Part shown: in pieces, positions 36,502 through 44,627 of the stretch
How positions within the stretch are numbered: the stretch's first letter is position 1
How the letters are laid out: the number at the start of each line of letters is the position of its first letter
Position numbers and translations under genes: made by a program
Assembly: GCA_029243025.1 (NCBI GenBank)
Contig: JAQWSU010000014.1
Span: 53,341-117,340 of the forward strand
Direction: 5' to 3'
DNA length: 64,000 nucleotides
From: Pirellulaceae bacterium
Lineage (GTDB): Bacteria; Planctomycetota; Planctomycetia; Pirellulales; Pirellulaceae
The notes under the pieces: model-generated
What the model saw: only the letters and a program-made list of their open reading frames with translations
What the model was told of the DNA's origin: nothing
Database searches by the model: none

Positions 36502-37596
36502 TTGAAATCACCACGATCGAATCTGCTCACTCCAGTCGTGTTTTTTGTTTTTAATCGACCGGAGGAAACCGCACAAGTTTGGCAGGCCATTCGCGCAGCA
36601 CGTCCGGCGAGGCTTTATGTTGTATCGGACGCAGCGCGCCCCGAGGTGGCTGGTGAAGCGGCTCTTGTTCACGCGTGTCGAAAGATTGCTGAATCGATCG
36701 ATTGGCAATGTGAGGTTGAGTTTGACTATGCTAAACAGAATCTTGGCTGCGGCGCCAGGATTTCTTCAGGACTCAATGATGTGTTTGATCGAGAAGAACG
36801 TGCCATTATCTTGGAAGACGATACGGTTCCTGTGCCAACTTTCTTTCGCTTTTGCGAAGCGTTGTTAGATCGGTACGAAAACGAACAAAAGGTTTGTCAC
36901 ATCAATGGACGAAACAATCTCGTACGTTGGGATACGGGGCACAGTTATTTTTTCTCGAGGCGATCGAATCCCTGGGGATGGGCTACGTGGCGGCGGGCTT
37001 GGATGTCTTGTGATTCGCCAATGAAGTCGCTATCAAGCACGGAGGTTGAATCAGTAACTCACGTTCTCAACGATCGAAAGCATGCTGAGTTCATTGAACA
37101 TACGGTAAATAAATTTGTTGGGAAATCGATCGACACCTGGGACATACAGTGGTCATTGTCGATTCTTCGTCGAGGTGGATTCTGTATCGTGCCAAAATCG
37201 AATCTCGTCAAGAATATTGGTTTTGGTCCTAATGCGACCCATACGAATAATACAGAAAACGATATGCGGGCTGCGATTCCGGTTTTTCCTGAACTCGAAG
37301 ATTTAAGCCATCCAAAGTTAGTCAGCTATGTCCCTCTGGCGCAGAAGTTCGATCGGTTGTTTTTCTTGTTTGAGCAGCTCAATGCCTATCAAAAGCCCGG
37401 TGTCATGATTTCATTGAGCCGCCTGTTAGAGCGTCAACGGGCCGCTGGTAAAAAAACTGCAAATGACCATCTCAGCTCGCTTTTGCCCTTTTTGAATCCC
37501 GCTCAAAATCCAGCTGAAACACGTGAGCTCCTGCTGCATCTGAAGCCGTTTATTGAGGGGAATCCGATGATGGAAAACCTTTTGGAGTATTTCTGA
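36502..37596 (+). CDS. Glycosyltransferase, GT2-like
   Basis: 364 residues, TTG start at 36502 with AAGG upstream. The nucleotide-sugar fold begins LTPVVFFVFNRPEETAQVWQ, has NLGCGARISSGLND and the metal-binding acidic motif ILEDDTVPVPTFFRF. SNPWGWATWRRAW is typical of this bacterial group, sometimes labelled hemolysin HlpA-like. No signal peptide or membrane helix is present, so it acts in the cytosol. The stop and the next start overlap (TGATG), so the two transferases are coupled. Donor and acceptor are unknown. Confidence 0.78.
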   Translation: MKSPRSNLLTPVVFFVFNRPEETAQVWQAIRAARPARLYVVSDAARPEVAGEAALVHACRKIAESIDWQCEVEFDYAKQNLGCGARISSGLNDVFDREERAIILEDDTVPVPTFFRFCEALLDRYENEQKVCHINGRNNLVRWDTGHSYFFSRRSNPWGWATWRRAWMSCDSPMKSLSSTEVESVTHVLNDRKHAEFIEHTVNKFVGKSIDTWDIQWSLSILRRGGFCIVPKSNLVKNIGFGPNATHTNNTENDMRAAIPVFPELEDLSHPKLVSYVPLAQKFDRLFFLFEQLNAYQKPGVMISLSRLLERQRAAGKKTANDHLSSLLPFLNPAQNPAETRELLLHLKPFIEGNPMMENLLEYF

Positions 37597-38258
37597 TGTG
37601 CTCCTGTATGATCTCTGTGATCGTCTGTGTCGGTCGGGATATCCGATTTCTTGGGAAAGCCTTGGAATCCATCCGACAGCAGACACGGATGGTTGACGAG
37701 CTGGTGATCGTTGCTGCCGAGACAACGCCGAACGCGGTTGCGAATGTCATCGATGGCTTCGCTCCAAATATTTTCGAGACCCAGTCTGAGCCTGGGTTAG
37801 CGGCAGCGCGAAATTTGGGAGTTTCGTTGGCTTCTGGAGAAGTGATCACGTTTCTGGACGCCGATGATCTCTGGACGCCGCAGAAAACAGAGATTCAGGC
37901 TGAATGTCTTAATCGGCAACGTCCGATTGTTCTGGGGAACCTACGCCGATTTCCGGATGATGTGTCTTCAGAAAGAGATTTTCCATCCGGTTTTTTTACT
38001 CAGGACCAAGCGGCAATGACGCCGGGCGGAATCATGATCTCACGGGCAGAGTTAGAGCGACTTGGACCTTTTAGTACGCATTACACTGTGGCCAGCGATC
38101 ATGAATGGTTTGTACGCTTACGTCGTTCAGACGCTGTCGTGCATCGGCTGAACGAGGTGGTTCTTGAAAAAAGAATTCATACTGAGAACTTATCCCACAA
38201 GGTAGCCCTGTACCGAAAAGAGATAATGGACATGTTGCGGTCTGGGAGACAGAACTAA
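37596..38258 (+). CDS. Glycosyltransferase family 2
   Basis: 220 residues, compact GT-A fold: MISVIVCVGRDIRFLGKALE, then SEPGLAAARNLGVSLASGEV and the metal site TFLDADDLWTPQKT (DxD). The C-terminal HYTVASDHEWFVRLRR completes the usual acceptor region. It is shorter than many GT2 enzymes but has all key motifs. It is coupled to the preceding transferase by the TGATG overlap; the nucleotidyltransferase gene starts 3 bases after its stop. Confidence 0.88.
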   Translation: MCSCMISVIVCVGRDIRFLGKALESIRQQTRMVDELVIVAAETTPNAVANVIDGFAPNIFETQSEPGLAAARNLGVSLASGEVITFLDADDLWTPQKTEIQAECLNRQRPIVLGNLRRFPDDVSSERDFPSGFFTQDQAAMTPGGIMISRAELERLGPFSTHYTVASDHEWFVRLRRSDAVVHRLNEVVLEKRIHTENLSHKVALYRKEIMDMLRSGRQN

Positions 38259-38261
38259 ATC

Positions 38262-39449
38262 ATGACACCGAGCAAAGAAAGATCAGAGAATTCAGAGTCA
38301 TTCGGCTTGCCCTCTCCAAGAGAAGAGGAATTGTTGAAGGCTGCCTTGCTGCAATCGACGGACGCAATCGAATACTGGGATGATTGGATTGGCAAGGTTG
38401 ATCTGGAGCATGATCTGACGTCCGGCGAGCGGCGTCTGTTACCCCTGGCTTATGCGAACCTGACCACCTGTGCTGGTGTCGATACGGTCAGCTTTCATCC
38501 GAAGATTATTGGGCTTAGTAAGAGGACGCTTTATTACAACACCATACTGTTCAATCGTTTGCTCGCCGTCATTAACGTGCTCGAAACCATAGGAGTGGAA
38601 CCGATCGTGATTAAGGGGGCAGCGCTTGTTCTGTCCGGTGTCTATCCTAAGGCTGCAACACGAGTGATGGCTGACTACGATTTATTGGTGCCGTTTGATC
38701 GGAAACGTGATGTAGTTCGCCTGCTTGTTGATGCAGGGTTTCAGTTTCTTCCTCGTTGGAATTGGTATCTCGAACCCTTTTCCCAAGTCCATAGCATTTC
38801 GTTAACCAGCGAAAACTATGGAGAGCTTGACCTGCATTGGTTTCCTCTTGCTGTTTGTAAGGCCGAACAAGCCAACTCTCTCTACTTCGCTCATCGACAG
38901 CCGACAGCCATTGCTGATCGCGAAATAACTATCCCCGTGCCGGAGTTGCAGTGGGTGCACGCGGTCGTCCACGGATTGCAACATGACAGCGCTGATCGTA
39001 CGCAATGGGTGTGTGATGCGGTCAAGCTCATTGAGCGATATCCATCGATCAATTGGGAGCAAGTAACCCATTTCGCACAGACGTTGCATGTGGGAGCTTT
39101 CTTGCAGCACGCTACCGATTATCTTGCGAGGTTATTTCCGGAAACGATCGAGGGAAACTGCCTGGCATCGATTCGCCGGCTAAAGATTACGGAAACAGAA
39201 AAACGGGTTTTTACCGCGTCAGTTCGACCTCGAGAACGAATGCGCGAGCAATTCTTCCTCAGAAAGTACGATCTTCAGCAGCAGCAGCCTGAACTTTCCA
39301 CGCTTAAATGTTGGTTCAAGATTTATCGCTATTGGCTGCACGCAGCATCGGCTGCCTCAAACGGTTCCGTACTGCGGGAAGGTTTCATCGCAGTTGGTCA
39401 TTTGCTTTCTAATAAGAGTTATCAGATGGGAGAGTATCGAAAAAAATAG
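38262..39449 (+). CDS. Nucleotidyltransferase-fold protein (PF14907 type)
   Basis: 395 residues. The diagnostic stretch is VEPIVIKGAALVLSGVYPKA followed by TRVMADYDLLVPFDRKRDVV, where the Asp pair belongs to the nucleotidyltransferase active site, and ELDLHWFPLAVCK. The family is found beside HprK-related kinases and PqqD proteins; in the pseudomycoidin lasso peptide pathway a homologue adds sugar to phosphoserine. Its last base is directly followed by the stop of the convergent glycosyltransferase gene (joined as TAGCTA). It ends the five-gene cassette. Confidence 0.8.
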   Translation: MTPSKERSENSESFGLPSPREEELLKAALLQSTDAIEYWDDWIGKVDLEHDLTSGERRLLPLAYANLTTCAGVDTVSFHPKIIGLSKRTLYYNTILFNRLLAVINVLETIGVEPIVIKGAALVLSGVYPKAATRVMADYDLLVPFDRKRDVVRLLVDAGFQFLPRWNWYLEPFSQVHSISLTSENYGELDLHWFPLAVCKAEQANSLYFAHRQPTAIADREITIPVPELQWVHAVVHGLQHDSADRTQWVCDAVKLIERYPSINWEQVTHFAQTLHVGAFLQHATDYLARLFPETIEGNCLASIRRLKITETEKRVFTASVRPRERMREQFFLRKYDLQQQQPELSTLKCWFKIYRYWLHAASAASNGSVLREGFIAVGHLLSNKSYQMGEYRKK

Positions 39450-40814
39450 CTAACTTCGCATCGTCTTTAAGAGCCAGGAGACATCGAGACCGGCGACTTC
39501 CGCAGCCTCGAGTTCGCGGATGGAGGACTCGCGATTCGAATTCCACAAAGCTAACGCTGTCCACAATCTGAATTGCGGGACTTCGGGGTGACAGTTCCGG
39601 TAGTGATTGATCCCACCTTCGCCATGAGTCATCAGGAAGTAAAAGACCTGCTCGCGGCGCGACTCATCCAGAGCAGCTTCATTGCTCGGAATCGTTACCG
39701 CTTGCAAAAAAGATGAAGTCGATTCATCGAGGCTTGCAAGAAACCTTTCCGCTGGTCCAAGACCTGTCGGTTGCTTCGCCGTTGCTGGCATGTCAACGAG
39801 ATTCTGGTAAATCTGTAGAAGCTGCTCTGCGTGTTTTGTGATACGGAAACGTGTTTGAGCGAATGAGCGAGCGTTTTCCGCGAGTCGAGAACGCTGCGAG
39901 GGGTTACGGAAAAGGTATTCGATCGCGTCGACGTATTGCTGTTCGGAATGAACCACAAGCCCTGTTTTCTCGTGCTCGACTAATGAAGAGAGTCCACCGT
40001 GAGGAAAGACGACGGGAGGGATGCCTGCCCACATCGCCTCCTGCACTGATTGCTCACTGGTTGCATAGGTCTCTGAGCAGAGTGGATAGCCGAATACGTC
40101 CGAAATTTCGAGCACTTCGCGAATGTTTTCAACAAATCCTCGATTGTCGAATCGGGGGGCCTGGTTGACCCGGTCTAAGAATTCAGCCCCTCCACCCGCT
40201 CCACAAATCAAGATGCGAAGATTCGGAATCTCGATTTGCTGGCTCATCTCAAAGAAATGGGGATGCATCTTTGCTGGATTCACGGTGCCCACATAGGTCA
40301 CGTTGAAATCGTCGTGGGATTGAGGCGAAAAATTCTCCAGCCGAGAGAAATCGGCGATTCCGGGAGCAAAGCCGGAGGGTCTTGTGAATTGATCAAGGAG
40401 TGGAAGCTTAAGAGAGCCCTCTGAGGTTGCGAGGACGGCGTCGGCTCGCCGTAAATGAAAGTCGGTGATGCAATGAGGAGCAAACTCACCAAAAACTCGA
40501 TACCAAATCACTAGCCTGCAAGGGGGTAGCGACTGATGTAGGAATTCGTTAACAGCAGGAGAGTTCCAATAGTGCAGATGGACAATGTCCGCTTCTTCGA
40601 TTGTTGTTTCCAATGTTTTTTGATCTGGCTTCACGAGTAATGTGAATCCGAGTCGTTTAGCCGCCAGCAGCATCGCGGGATGTAGTGATGGCGATAGCAC
40701 TACCAGGGTGTTGGTGTGCCGGGTGTTCATTTCCTGAAATGCTCGGGCGTATTCCATGATGGAACGTCCTGGTCCCGCATGATTCAAGTTCGCTATGATA
40801 TGTAAAAGTTTCAC
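39450..40814 (-). CDS. Glycosyltransferase family 4
   Basis: 454 residues, GTG start. A GT-B fold opens with MKLLHIIANLNHAGPGRSIM and contains VTYVGTVNPAKMHPHFFEMS at the second domain. The family motif SVQEAMWAGIPPVVFPHGG, followed by EHEKTGLVV, binds the nucleotide-sugar donor. About 100 C-terminal residues extend beyond the usual domain. It is convergent with the nucleotidyltransferase gene and divergent from the next GT4 gene, so it is a separate transcription unit inside the cluster. Confidence 0.88.
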   Translation of the reverse strand: MKLLHIIANLNHAGPGRSIMEYARAFQEMNTRHTNTLVVLSPSLHPAMLLAAKRLGFTLLVKPDQKTLETTIEEADIVHLHYWNSPAVNEFLHQSLPPCRLVIWYRVFGEFAPHCITDFHLRRADAVLATSEGSLKLPLLDQFTRPSGFAPGIADFSRLENFSPQSHDDFNVTYVGTVNPAKMHPHFFEMSQQIEIPNLRILICGAGGGAEFLDRVNQAPRFDNRGFVENIREVLEISDVFGYPLCSETYATSEQSVQEAMWAGIPPVVFPHGGLSSLVEHEKTGLVVHSEQQYVDAIEYLFRNPSQRSRLAENARSFAQTRFRITKHAEQLLQIYQNLVDMPATAKQPTGLGPAERFLASLDESTSSFLQAVTIPSNEAALDESRREQVFYFLMTHGEGGINHYRNCHPEVPQFRLWTALALWNSNRESSIRELEAAEVAGLDVSWLLKTMRS

Positions 40815-40903
40815 AAGGCGATTTCAGTTGATTGAAGAAGTGGGTTGATCTTTCCGTTGTAACGATGGAATTGTAACGTGATTCACTGGGGAAAATGTAA
40901 CCA

Positions 40904-42046
40904 ATGAAAGACTGGGATGTTATCGCCGCAAGTGTGTGGCGGTCCTATCGGTATCATACAACACGCGGTCTGAGAGAAGCGGGCCTCCGGGTGCTTGTGT
41001 TAGAAGCCAGTCCACGTCGGATTGTCGGTGAGAAGCACCGCATCAGTATCCCGGCTTTTGGGTTGACACAGGCTCGTCGTCTTGTGCCGTCAAACATGCG
41101 GGACGCAGTTCTGTTTTCGGCCTATCGACGGCTCGACGCATTCGCGGCACGACAATGCCATTTGGGGAAATGTTTCTGGGGCTGGTCAGGGCAAAGTCTT
41201 GCAGCTCTCAAAGCTGCCCGCCGGCAGGGCCTGCCTGGCATCCTCGATAGCGGATCAACGCACATCGGATGGTTTAGTGAACGGGTCGAGCGGGAGTTTA
41301 AACTGCATGGTACCAATTTTAGTTTTCCCCCATCAAGGCATCGATTGAACAAAATCATCGCGGCTGAATATGATGCAGCCGAGTTTGTTTGTATCCCTAG
41401 CAAATTTGTCGCTTCGACTTTTCTGGATGCCGGTTTTCCCGAGGAAAAGATCTGCTTGAATCCTTACGGGGTGGATGTCCAGTTCTGGAAGCGCACTTCG
41501 GAAGAAGAACGCACGGCAGATCGACCGTTTCACGCCATATTCACCGGTACCATGTTGTTGCGCAAAGGGCTGTGGTATCTCTTAGAAGCATGGAAGAAGT
41601 TGGCCCCGAACGACGCTAAGTTAACACTTGTTGGTAGCATCTATCCTGATTGCCAACAATTAATGAAGAACTTGCCTCCCGGTGTGGATTGGGTTGGAAG
41701 GCTCGATCAAGCGGCATTGAGAGAACTGTATCGACAAGCCGACTTGTTCGTTCTGCCTTCACTCGAGGAAGGAATGGCGCGTGCCGTGCTTGAGGCGATG
41801 GCGGCAGGGCTGCCTGCTCTGGTGACTTACGAAACAGGTACGACAGACATTGTGCTGGAGGGAGAATCCGGTTGGGTTATCCCATCGGCCGATGTGGATG
41901 CGCTGGCGTCACGATTGCAACATGCGATTGAGAGTCGAGACAAGCTGAGAGGGATGGGGGCTTCGGCTCTTGAACGGGTGGCCCCATTCACTTGGAAAGC
42001 TTACGGGGAACGGGCGGCCGCCTTCTTGAGGAATGTCAACAGTTGA
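40904..42046 (+). CDS. Glycosyltransferase family 4
   Basis: 380 residues. GT-B fold with AIFTGTMLLRKGLWYLLEAW at the start of the C-terminal domain and the donor-binding LPSLEEGMARAVLEAMAAGL, then TGTTDIVLEGESGW. The N-terminal part (MKDWDVIAASVWRSYRYHTT) carries the acceptor-binding half. It probably builds a surface polysaccharide or glycoconjugate with the neighbouring transferases. Confidence 0.9.
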   Translation: MKDWDVIAASVWRSYRYHTTRGLREAGLRVLVLEASPRRIVGEKHRISIPAFGLTQARRLVPSNMRDAVLFSAYRRLDAFAARQCHLGKCFWGWSGQSLAALKAARRQGLPGILDSGSTHIGWFSERVEREFKLHGTNFSFPPSRHRLNKIIAAEYDAAEFVCIPSKFVASTFLDAGFPEEKICLNPYGVDVQFWKRTSEEERTADRPFHAIFTGTMLLRKGLWYLLEAWKKLAPNDAKLTLVGSIYPDCQQLMKNLPPGVDWVGRLDQAALRELYRQADLFVLPSLEEGMARAVLEAMAAGLPALVTYETGTTDIVLEGESGWVIPSADVDALASRLQHAIESRDKLRGMGASALERVAPFTWKAYGERAAAFLRNVNS

Positions 42047-42101
42047 CCGTTCACACTCATGACTGGGAGGAACGCATTGTTCGCCAATGGGAATCGTTGC
42101 G

Positions 42102-42129
42102 GATAATCTCCGCCCGATAATCTCCGCCC
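42102..42129. repeat. Two tandem copies of a 14-bp unit
   Basis: GATAATCTCCGCCC occurs twice in direct tandem in the 42047-42291 gap. The same gap holds a 24-base element repeated at 44558 and a palindrome CGATCTTAAGATCG at 42257-42270. Confidence 0.8.
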
Positions 42130-42184
42130 GATGAGTTAGAGAGGGAGCATGAGTGAGAGAGCTCCTCCGCTGGGGAGGGTATTG

Positions 42185-42208
42185 GGATGAGTCGAGATCA
42201 GCAGTCGT
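42185..42208 (+). repeat. Dispersed 24-base repeat, copy 1
   Basis: Matches 44558-44581 at 23 of 24 positions (core GGATGAGTCGAGA, then CAGCAGTCGT). The two copies lie in the same orientation in different gaps, about 2.4 kb apart. Confidence 0.7.
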
Positions 42209-42291
42209 TTCCTATCAGCTTTCGGAATACCCGATGTGGTGATTACCAGTAGTCGGCGATCTTAAGATCGAGTTGCTAGGGGGCTGTTTTT

Positions 42292-43212
42292 TCAAGGATG
42301 GGAAGCTGCGTCTGAACTTTGAATGGAGGAGCCCGATTCAGAAGATTTTTCGAACATCTCGGGAATCAGGAGGTAGCTTGCGGCAAGAAAACACAGGGCG
42401 CCGAGAAAGGTCCCCCAGTTTGAGACCGCAGCATCAAGGAGTTGTCCGTTGAGATCGACGTAACTTGCGAAGGCGGAAATCTGAAACGCCACGGACCCCA
42501 GGCCATTGATGACCGCGATCCAGAAGGTGAGATCGTTCAGAGCGAAGTAACGGACTCGGTGTGCGATTTCAAGGTAAGCGCAGAGACTCGCAACCAGGAA
42601 GCAAATCGAACCGGTCATGTTCGGAACCCAGATGGCCCAGTCCGGATGGGTTTGCCGAACAAGCCCCGACCCTGTATTGAGATTGAAGAGTAAAGTCCCC
42701 ACGAATTGAATGAGGCTGGCGAGGTAGCCGAGATTTCTAGGCCGCCAGGCCCACCAGACCCACTTGGTGCCACGTCCTTCGCCCACCCGGCTGATGTCGC
42801 TGTTCATCGACTGGAAGAGCTGAAGAGATGCTGCGGACGTGAAGAACAAAGAACCCACGAAGTAGGTGACGTTCGAGATTGGATTGGCGTTTTGACCGAG
42901 GAAACCCTGGAAGAAGAGCGGCCACAACGACGGTGCAGCCGCGATCGCAAACAGGAAAGATCCGATTATGAAGAGTATCGCTATCCACCAGGACAGGCGA
43001 TCAGGCGCCCAGAATCGGAGCCAGTCTTTGCGAGGAATCGGCTCGTGGTCAAGGCCTGCGGAGGCGAGCAGTCGCAGGGGCCTGAGCTGCTTGCGATGTC
43101 GTCGTGAAGTGAGCAGAACGGGGGCATGTTCGATCCCTTCGATCCCCTCGATCACGGCGCGGGTGACGAAGGGACCGAATTTAACCGGGTGAACTGATGC
43201 AGGAACGCTCAC
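42292..43212 (-). CDS. Multi-span membrane protein, YrhK-like
   Basis: 306 residues, GTG start at 43212 with GGAA upstream. At least six hydrophobic segments are visible, including LSWWIAILFIIGSFLFAIAA, ISNVTYFVGSLFFTSAASLQ and FLGALCFLAASYLLIPEMF. The paired 'IGS.LF' and 'VGSLFF' segments resemble the YrhK domain found in small membrane proteins of unknown role; this is a tentative match. A basic N-terminal 60 residues is cytosolic. A T-run lies just beyond the stop on the plus strand. It is a single-gene unit between the polysaccharide genes and a small membrane protein. Confidence 0.6.
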   Translation of the reverse strand: MSVPASVHPVKFGPFVTRAVIEGIEGIEHAPVLLTSRRHRKQLRPLRLLASAGLDHEPIPRKDWLRFWAPDRLSWWIAILFIIGSFLFAIAAAPSLWPLFFQGFLGQNANPISNVTYFVGSLFFTSAASLQLFQSMNSDISRVGEGRGTKWVWWAWRPRNLGYLASLIQFVGTLLFNLNTGSGLVRQTHPDWAIWVPNMTGSICFLVASLCAYLEIAHRVRYFALNDLTFWIAVINGLGSVAFQISAFASYVDLNGQLLDAAVSNWGTFLGALCFLAASYLLIPEMFEKSSESGSSIQSSDAASHP

Positions 43213-43788
43213 GGATCTTTTCCAGTTGCAGATTGCCGGGTCGCAGACCGGCTGGAGTCTAACGAATTGTTTTCACATACCACGTTCGATCTCAGAGAAT
43301 CTTCGCAACAAGTCTTTCACATCGTCACGATATGAGTCGGCGAACGAGCGGCGGTGTGTATCGTTTAACGAATATTTCTTTTCAGTGAAAGTGAGGTTGA
43401 TGCTCTTTTGCGGATTCTTCGAGTCCATTTGAAGCGGGGAAGCCTAAGGAAATCATCGCTTCGCCGTAGCACGGGCGACGGTAGGACGGTCGTTGAGACG
43501 TTTTACCGTCGAGATGCTCCACCAACAAACCCGTCTTCATTTCTTCCCACTTGCCTGGAAATCTGTCATCCTAGTATGGCTGTTGGGTGCCGTTCTTCAG
43601 CAATGATGATGAACCAAGGCCCTCAGTCTGAAAGGTGCAGTTTCGTAAACTGACGCGACGAAATTCAGCCGTCACCCGCAACTGATTGCGGTCTGACTGC
43701 CATTGAGGCAGGTTGGGGAAGGTTGGGGAAGGCCCTCGGTTAATCGGTGGATACAGGCTGGATTCTCATTTCACAGCGGAATGTCATT
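43213..43788. other. Intergenic, no supported gene
   Basis: About 580 bases. It contains a direct tandem AGGTTGGGGAA repeated twice near 43710-43732 but no open frame with a family signature. Confidence 0.5.
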
Positions 43789-43817
43789 TTGCGAATAAAC
43801 GCATCCTTTGTTATTCT
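43789..43817 (+). promoter_or_regulatory. Candidate promoter for the two-span membrane protein
   Basis: TTGCGA (43789-43794) and TATTCT (43812-43817) are 17 bases apart, about 50 bases before the start codon, which has CAGGAG upstream. Confidence 0.35.
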
Positions 43818-43866
43818 TGTTTTAGCTCGTTCTCGGTGAACGTATCGATCACAGGAGTAGCAAACG

Positions 43867-44337
43867 ATGTTGAAAGACCCAGGTAATCCTCGCCAAAAAA
43901 TCGGCGATAATTTGACGCGTTCGCAGCTCGCACATCAAGGTGATCTTCCGTCATTTTGGACTCAACTTCCGCTCAGCTTGAACGGTGTTCTGAGAGGCGG
44001 TGTGTTGACTGTTGTCAGTGTGATACTCCTCGTGTCGGTGTATTATGCGTTCGAGGTGTTTCGGCAGCTTGGCCAGTTCATCAAAGATCCGGCTTCTGCA
44101 CGACAAGCCGTCGCCGACATTGGCGACATGATTGTGGCCGATAGCCTCACACTCCAATTACAGGGTGATGCACCCCTGCAATTGGGGCCGCTAATCGCCT
44201 TTTTTCTTTTGATTGTGCTTTACCTTGTTTGGCTCTATGTGCCCGCGACGCTGATCACGGTCTGTGGGCGAATTCTGTTAGCTGTCGCCAAGGATTTACC
44301 CGACTTGAAGTCGAAAAAAGCTTCGAGCAAGAGTTGA
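43867..44337 (+). CDS. Two-span membrane protein of unknown function
   Basis: 156 residues. ACAGGAG lies 9 to 14 bases before the ATG. Two hydrophobic helices, at about 37-62 (GVLTVVSVILLVSVYYAF) and 115-142 (PLIAFFLLIVLYLVWLYVPA), are separated by a polar loop (about 63-110). A Lys/Ser-rich tail (KSKKASSKS) follows. No family recognised. It is a monocistronic gene with its own promoter, so it is likely expressed. Confidence 0.6.
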   Translation: MLKDPGNPRQKIGDNLTRSQLAHQGDLPSFWTQLPLSLNGVLRGGVLTVVSVILLVSVYYAFEVFRQLGQFIKDPASARQAVADIGDMIVADSLTLQLQGDAPLQLGPLIAFFLLIVLYLVWLYVPATLITVCGRILLAVAKDLPDLKSKKASSKS

Positions 44338-44557
44338 AAATGAAACGCTGGACTGTATTTTTCATCGCCGCATAATCTTCGACAAGCAACACTGGCTGCT
44401 TCGTGGTCTTCGAATCGTTCCCGGTGGTTGGGTCGTGCCGACCATTGCGAGCACGCTAAGCGACTCAAGTCCGCATGGCATGCTTTAGCGACAGGCTGAA
44501 GCTGCGCGTCGGTACCGTGATGTTCGCGAGGGAGCCGCTTCACAGAGGATTTTGTCC

Positions 44558-44581
44558 GGATGAGTCGAGAACAGCAGTCGT
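44558..44581 (+). repeat. Dispersed 24-base repeat, copy 2
   Basis: Partner of 42185-42208, with one mismatch. It lies in the 44338-44627 gap, in which I see no gene. Confidence 0.7.
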
Positions 44582-44627
44582 CGATCTTGTGGTGGAGAGG
44601 ATCGCTCGAGATGTTATGATTTATTCA

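Noticed and set aside
34539..39449. Complete lasso-peptide cluster
   Set aside because: No asparagine-synthetase-like cyclase and no transglutaminase-like leader peptidase are present, so only the tailoring-like genes are claimed.
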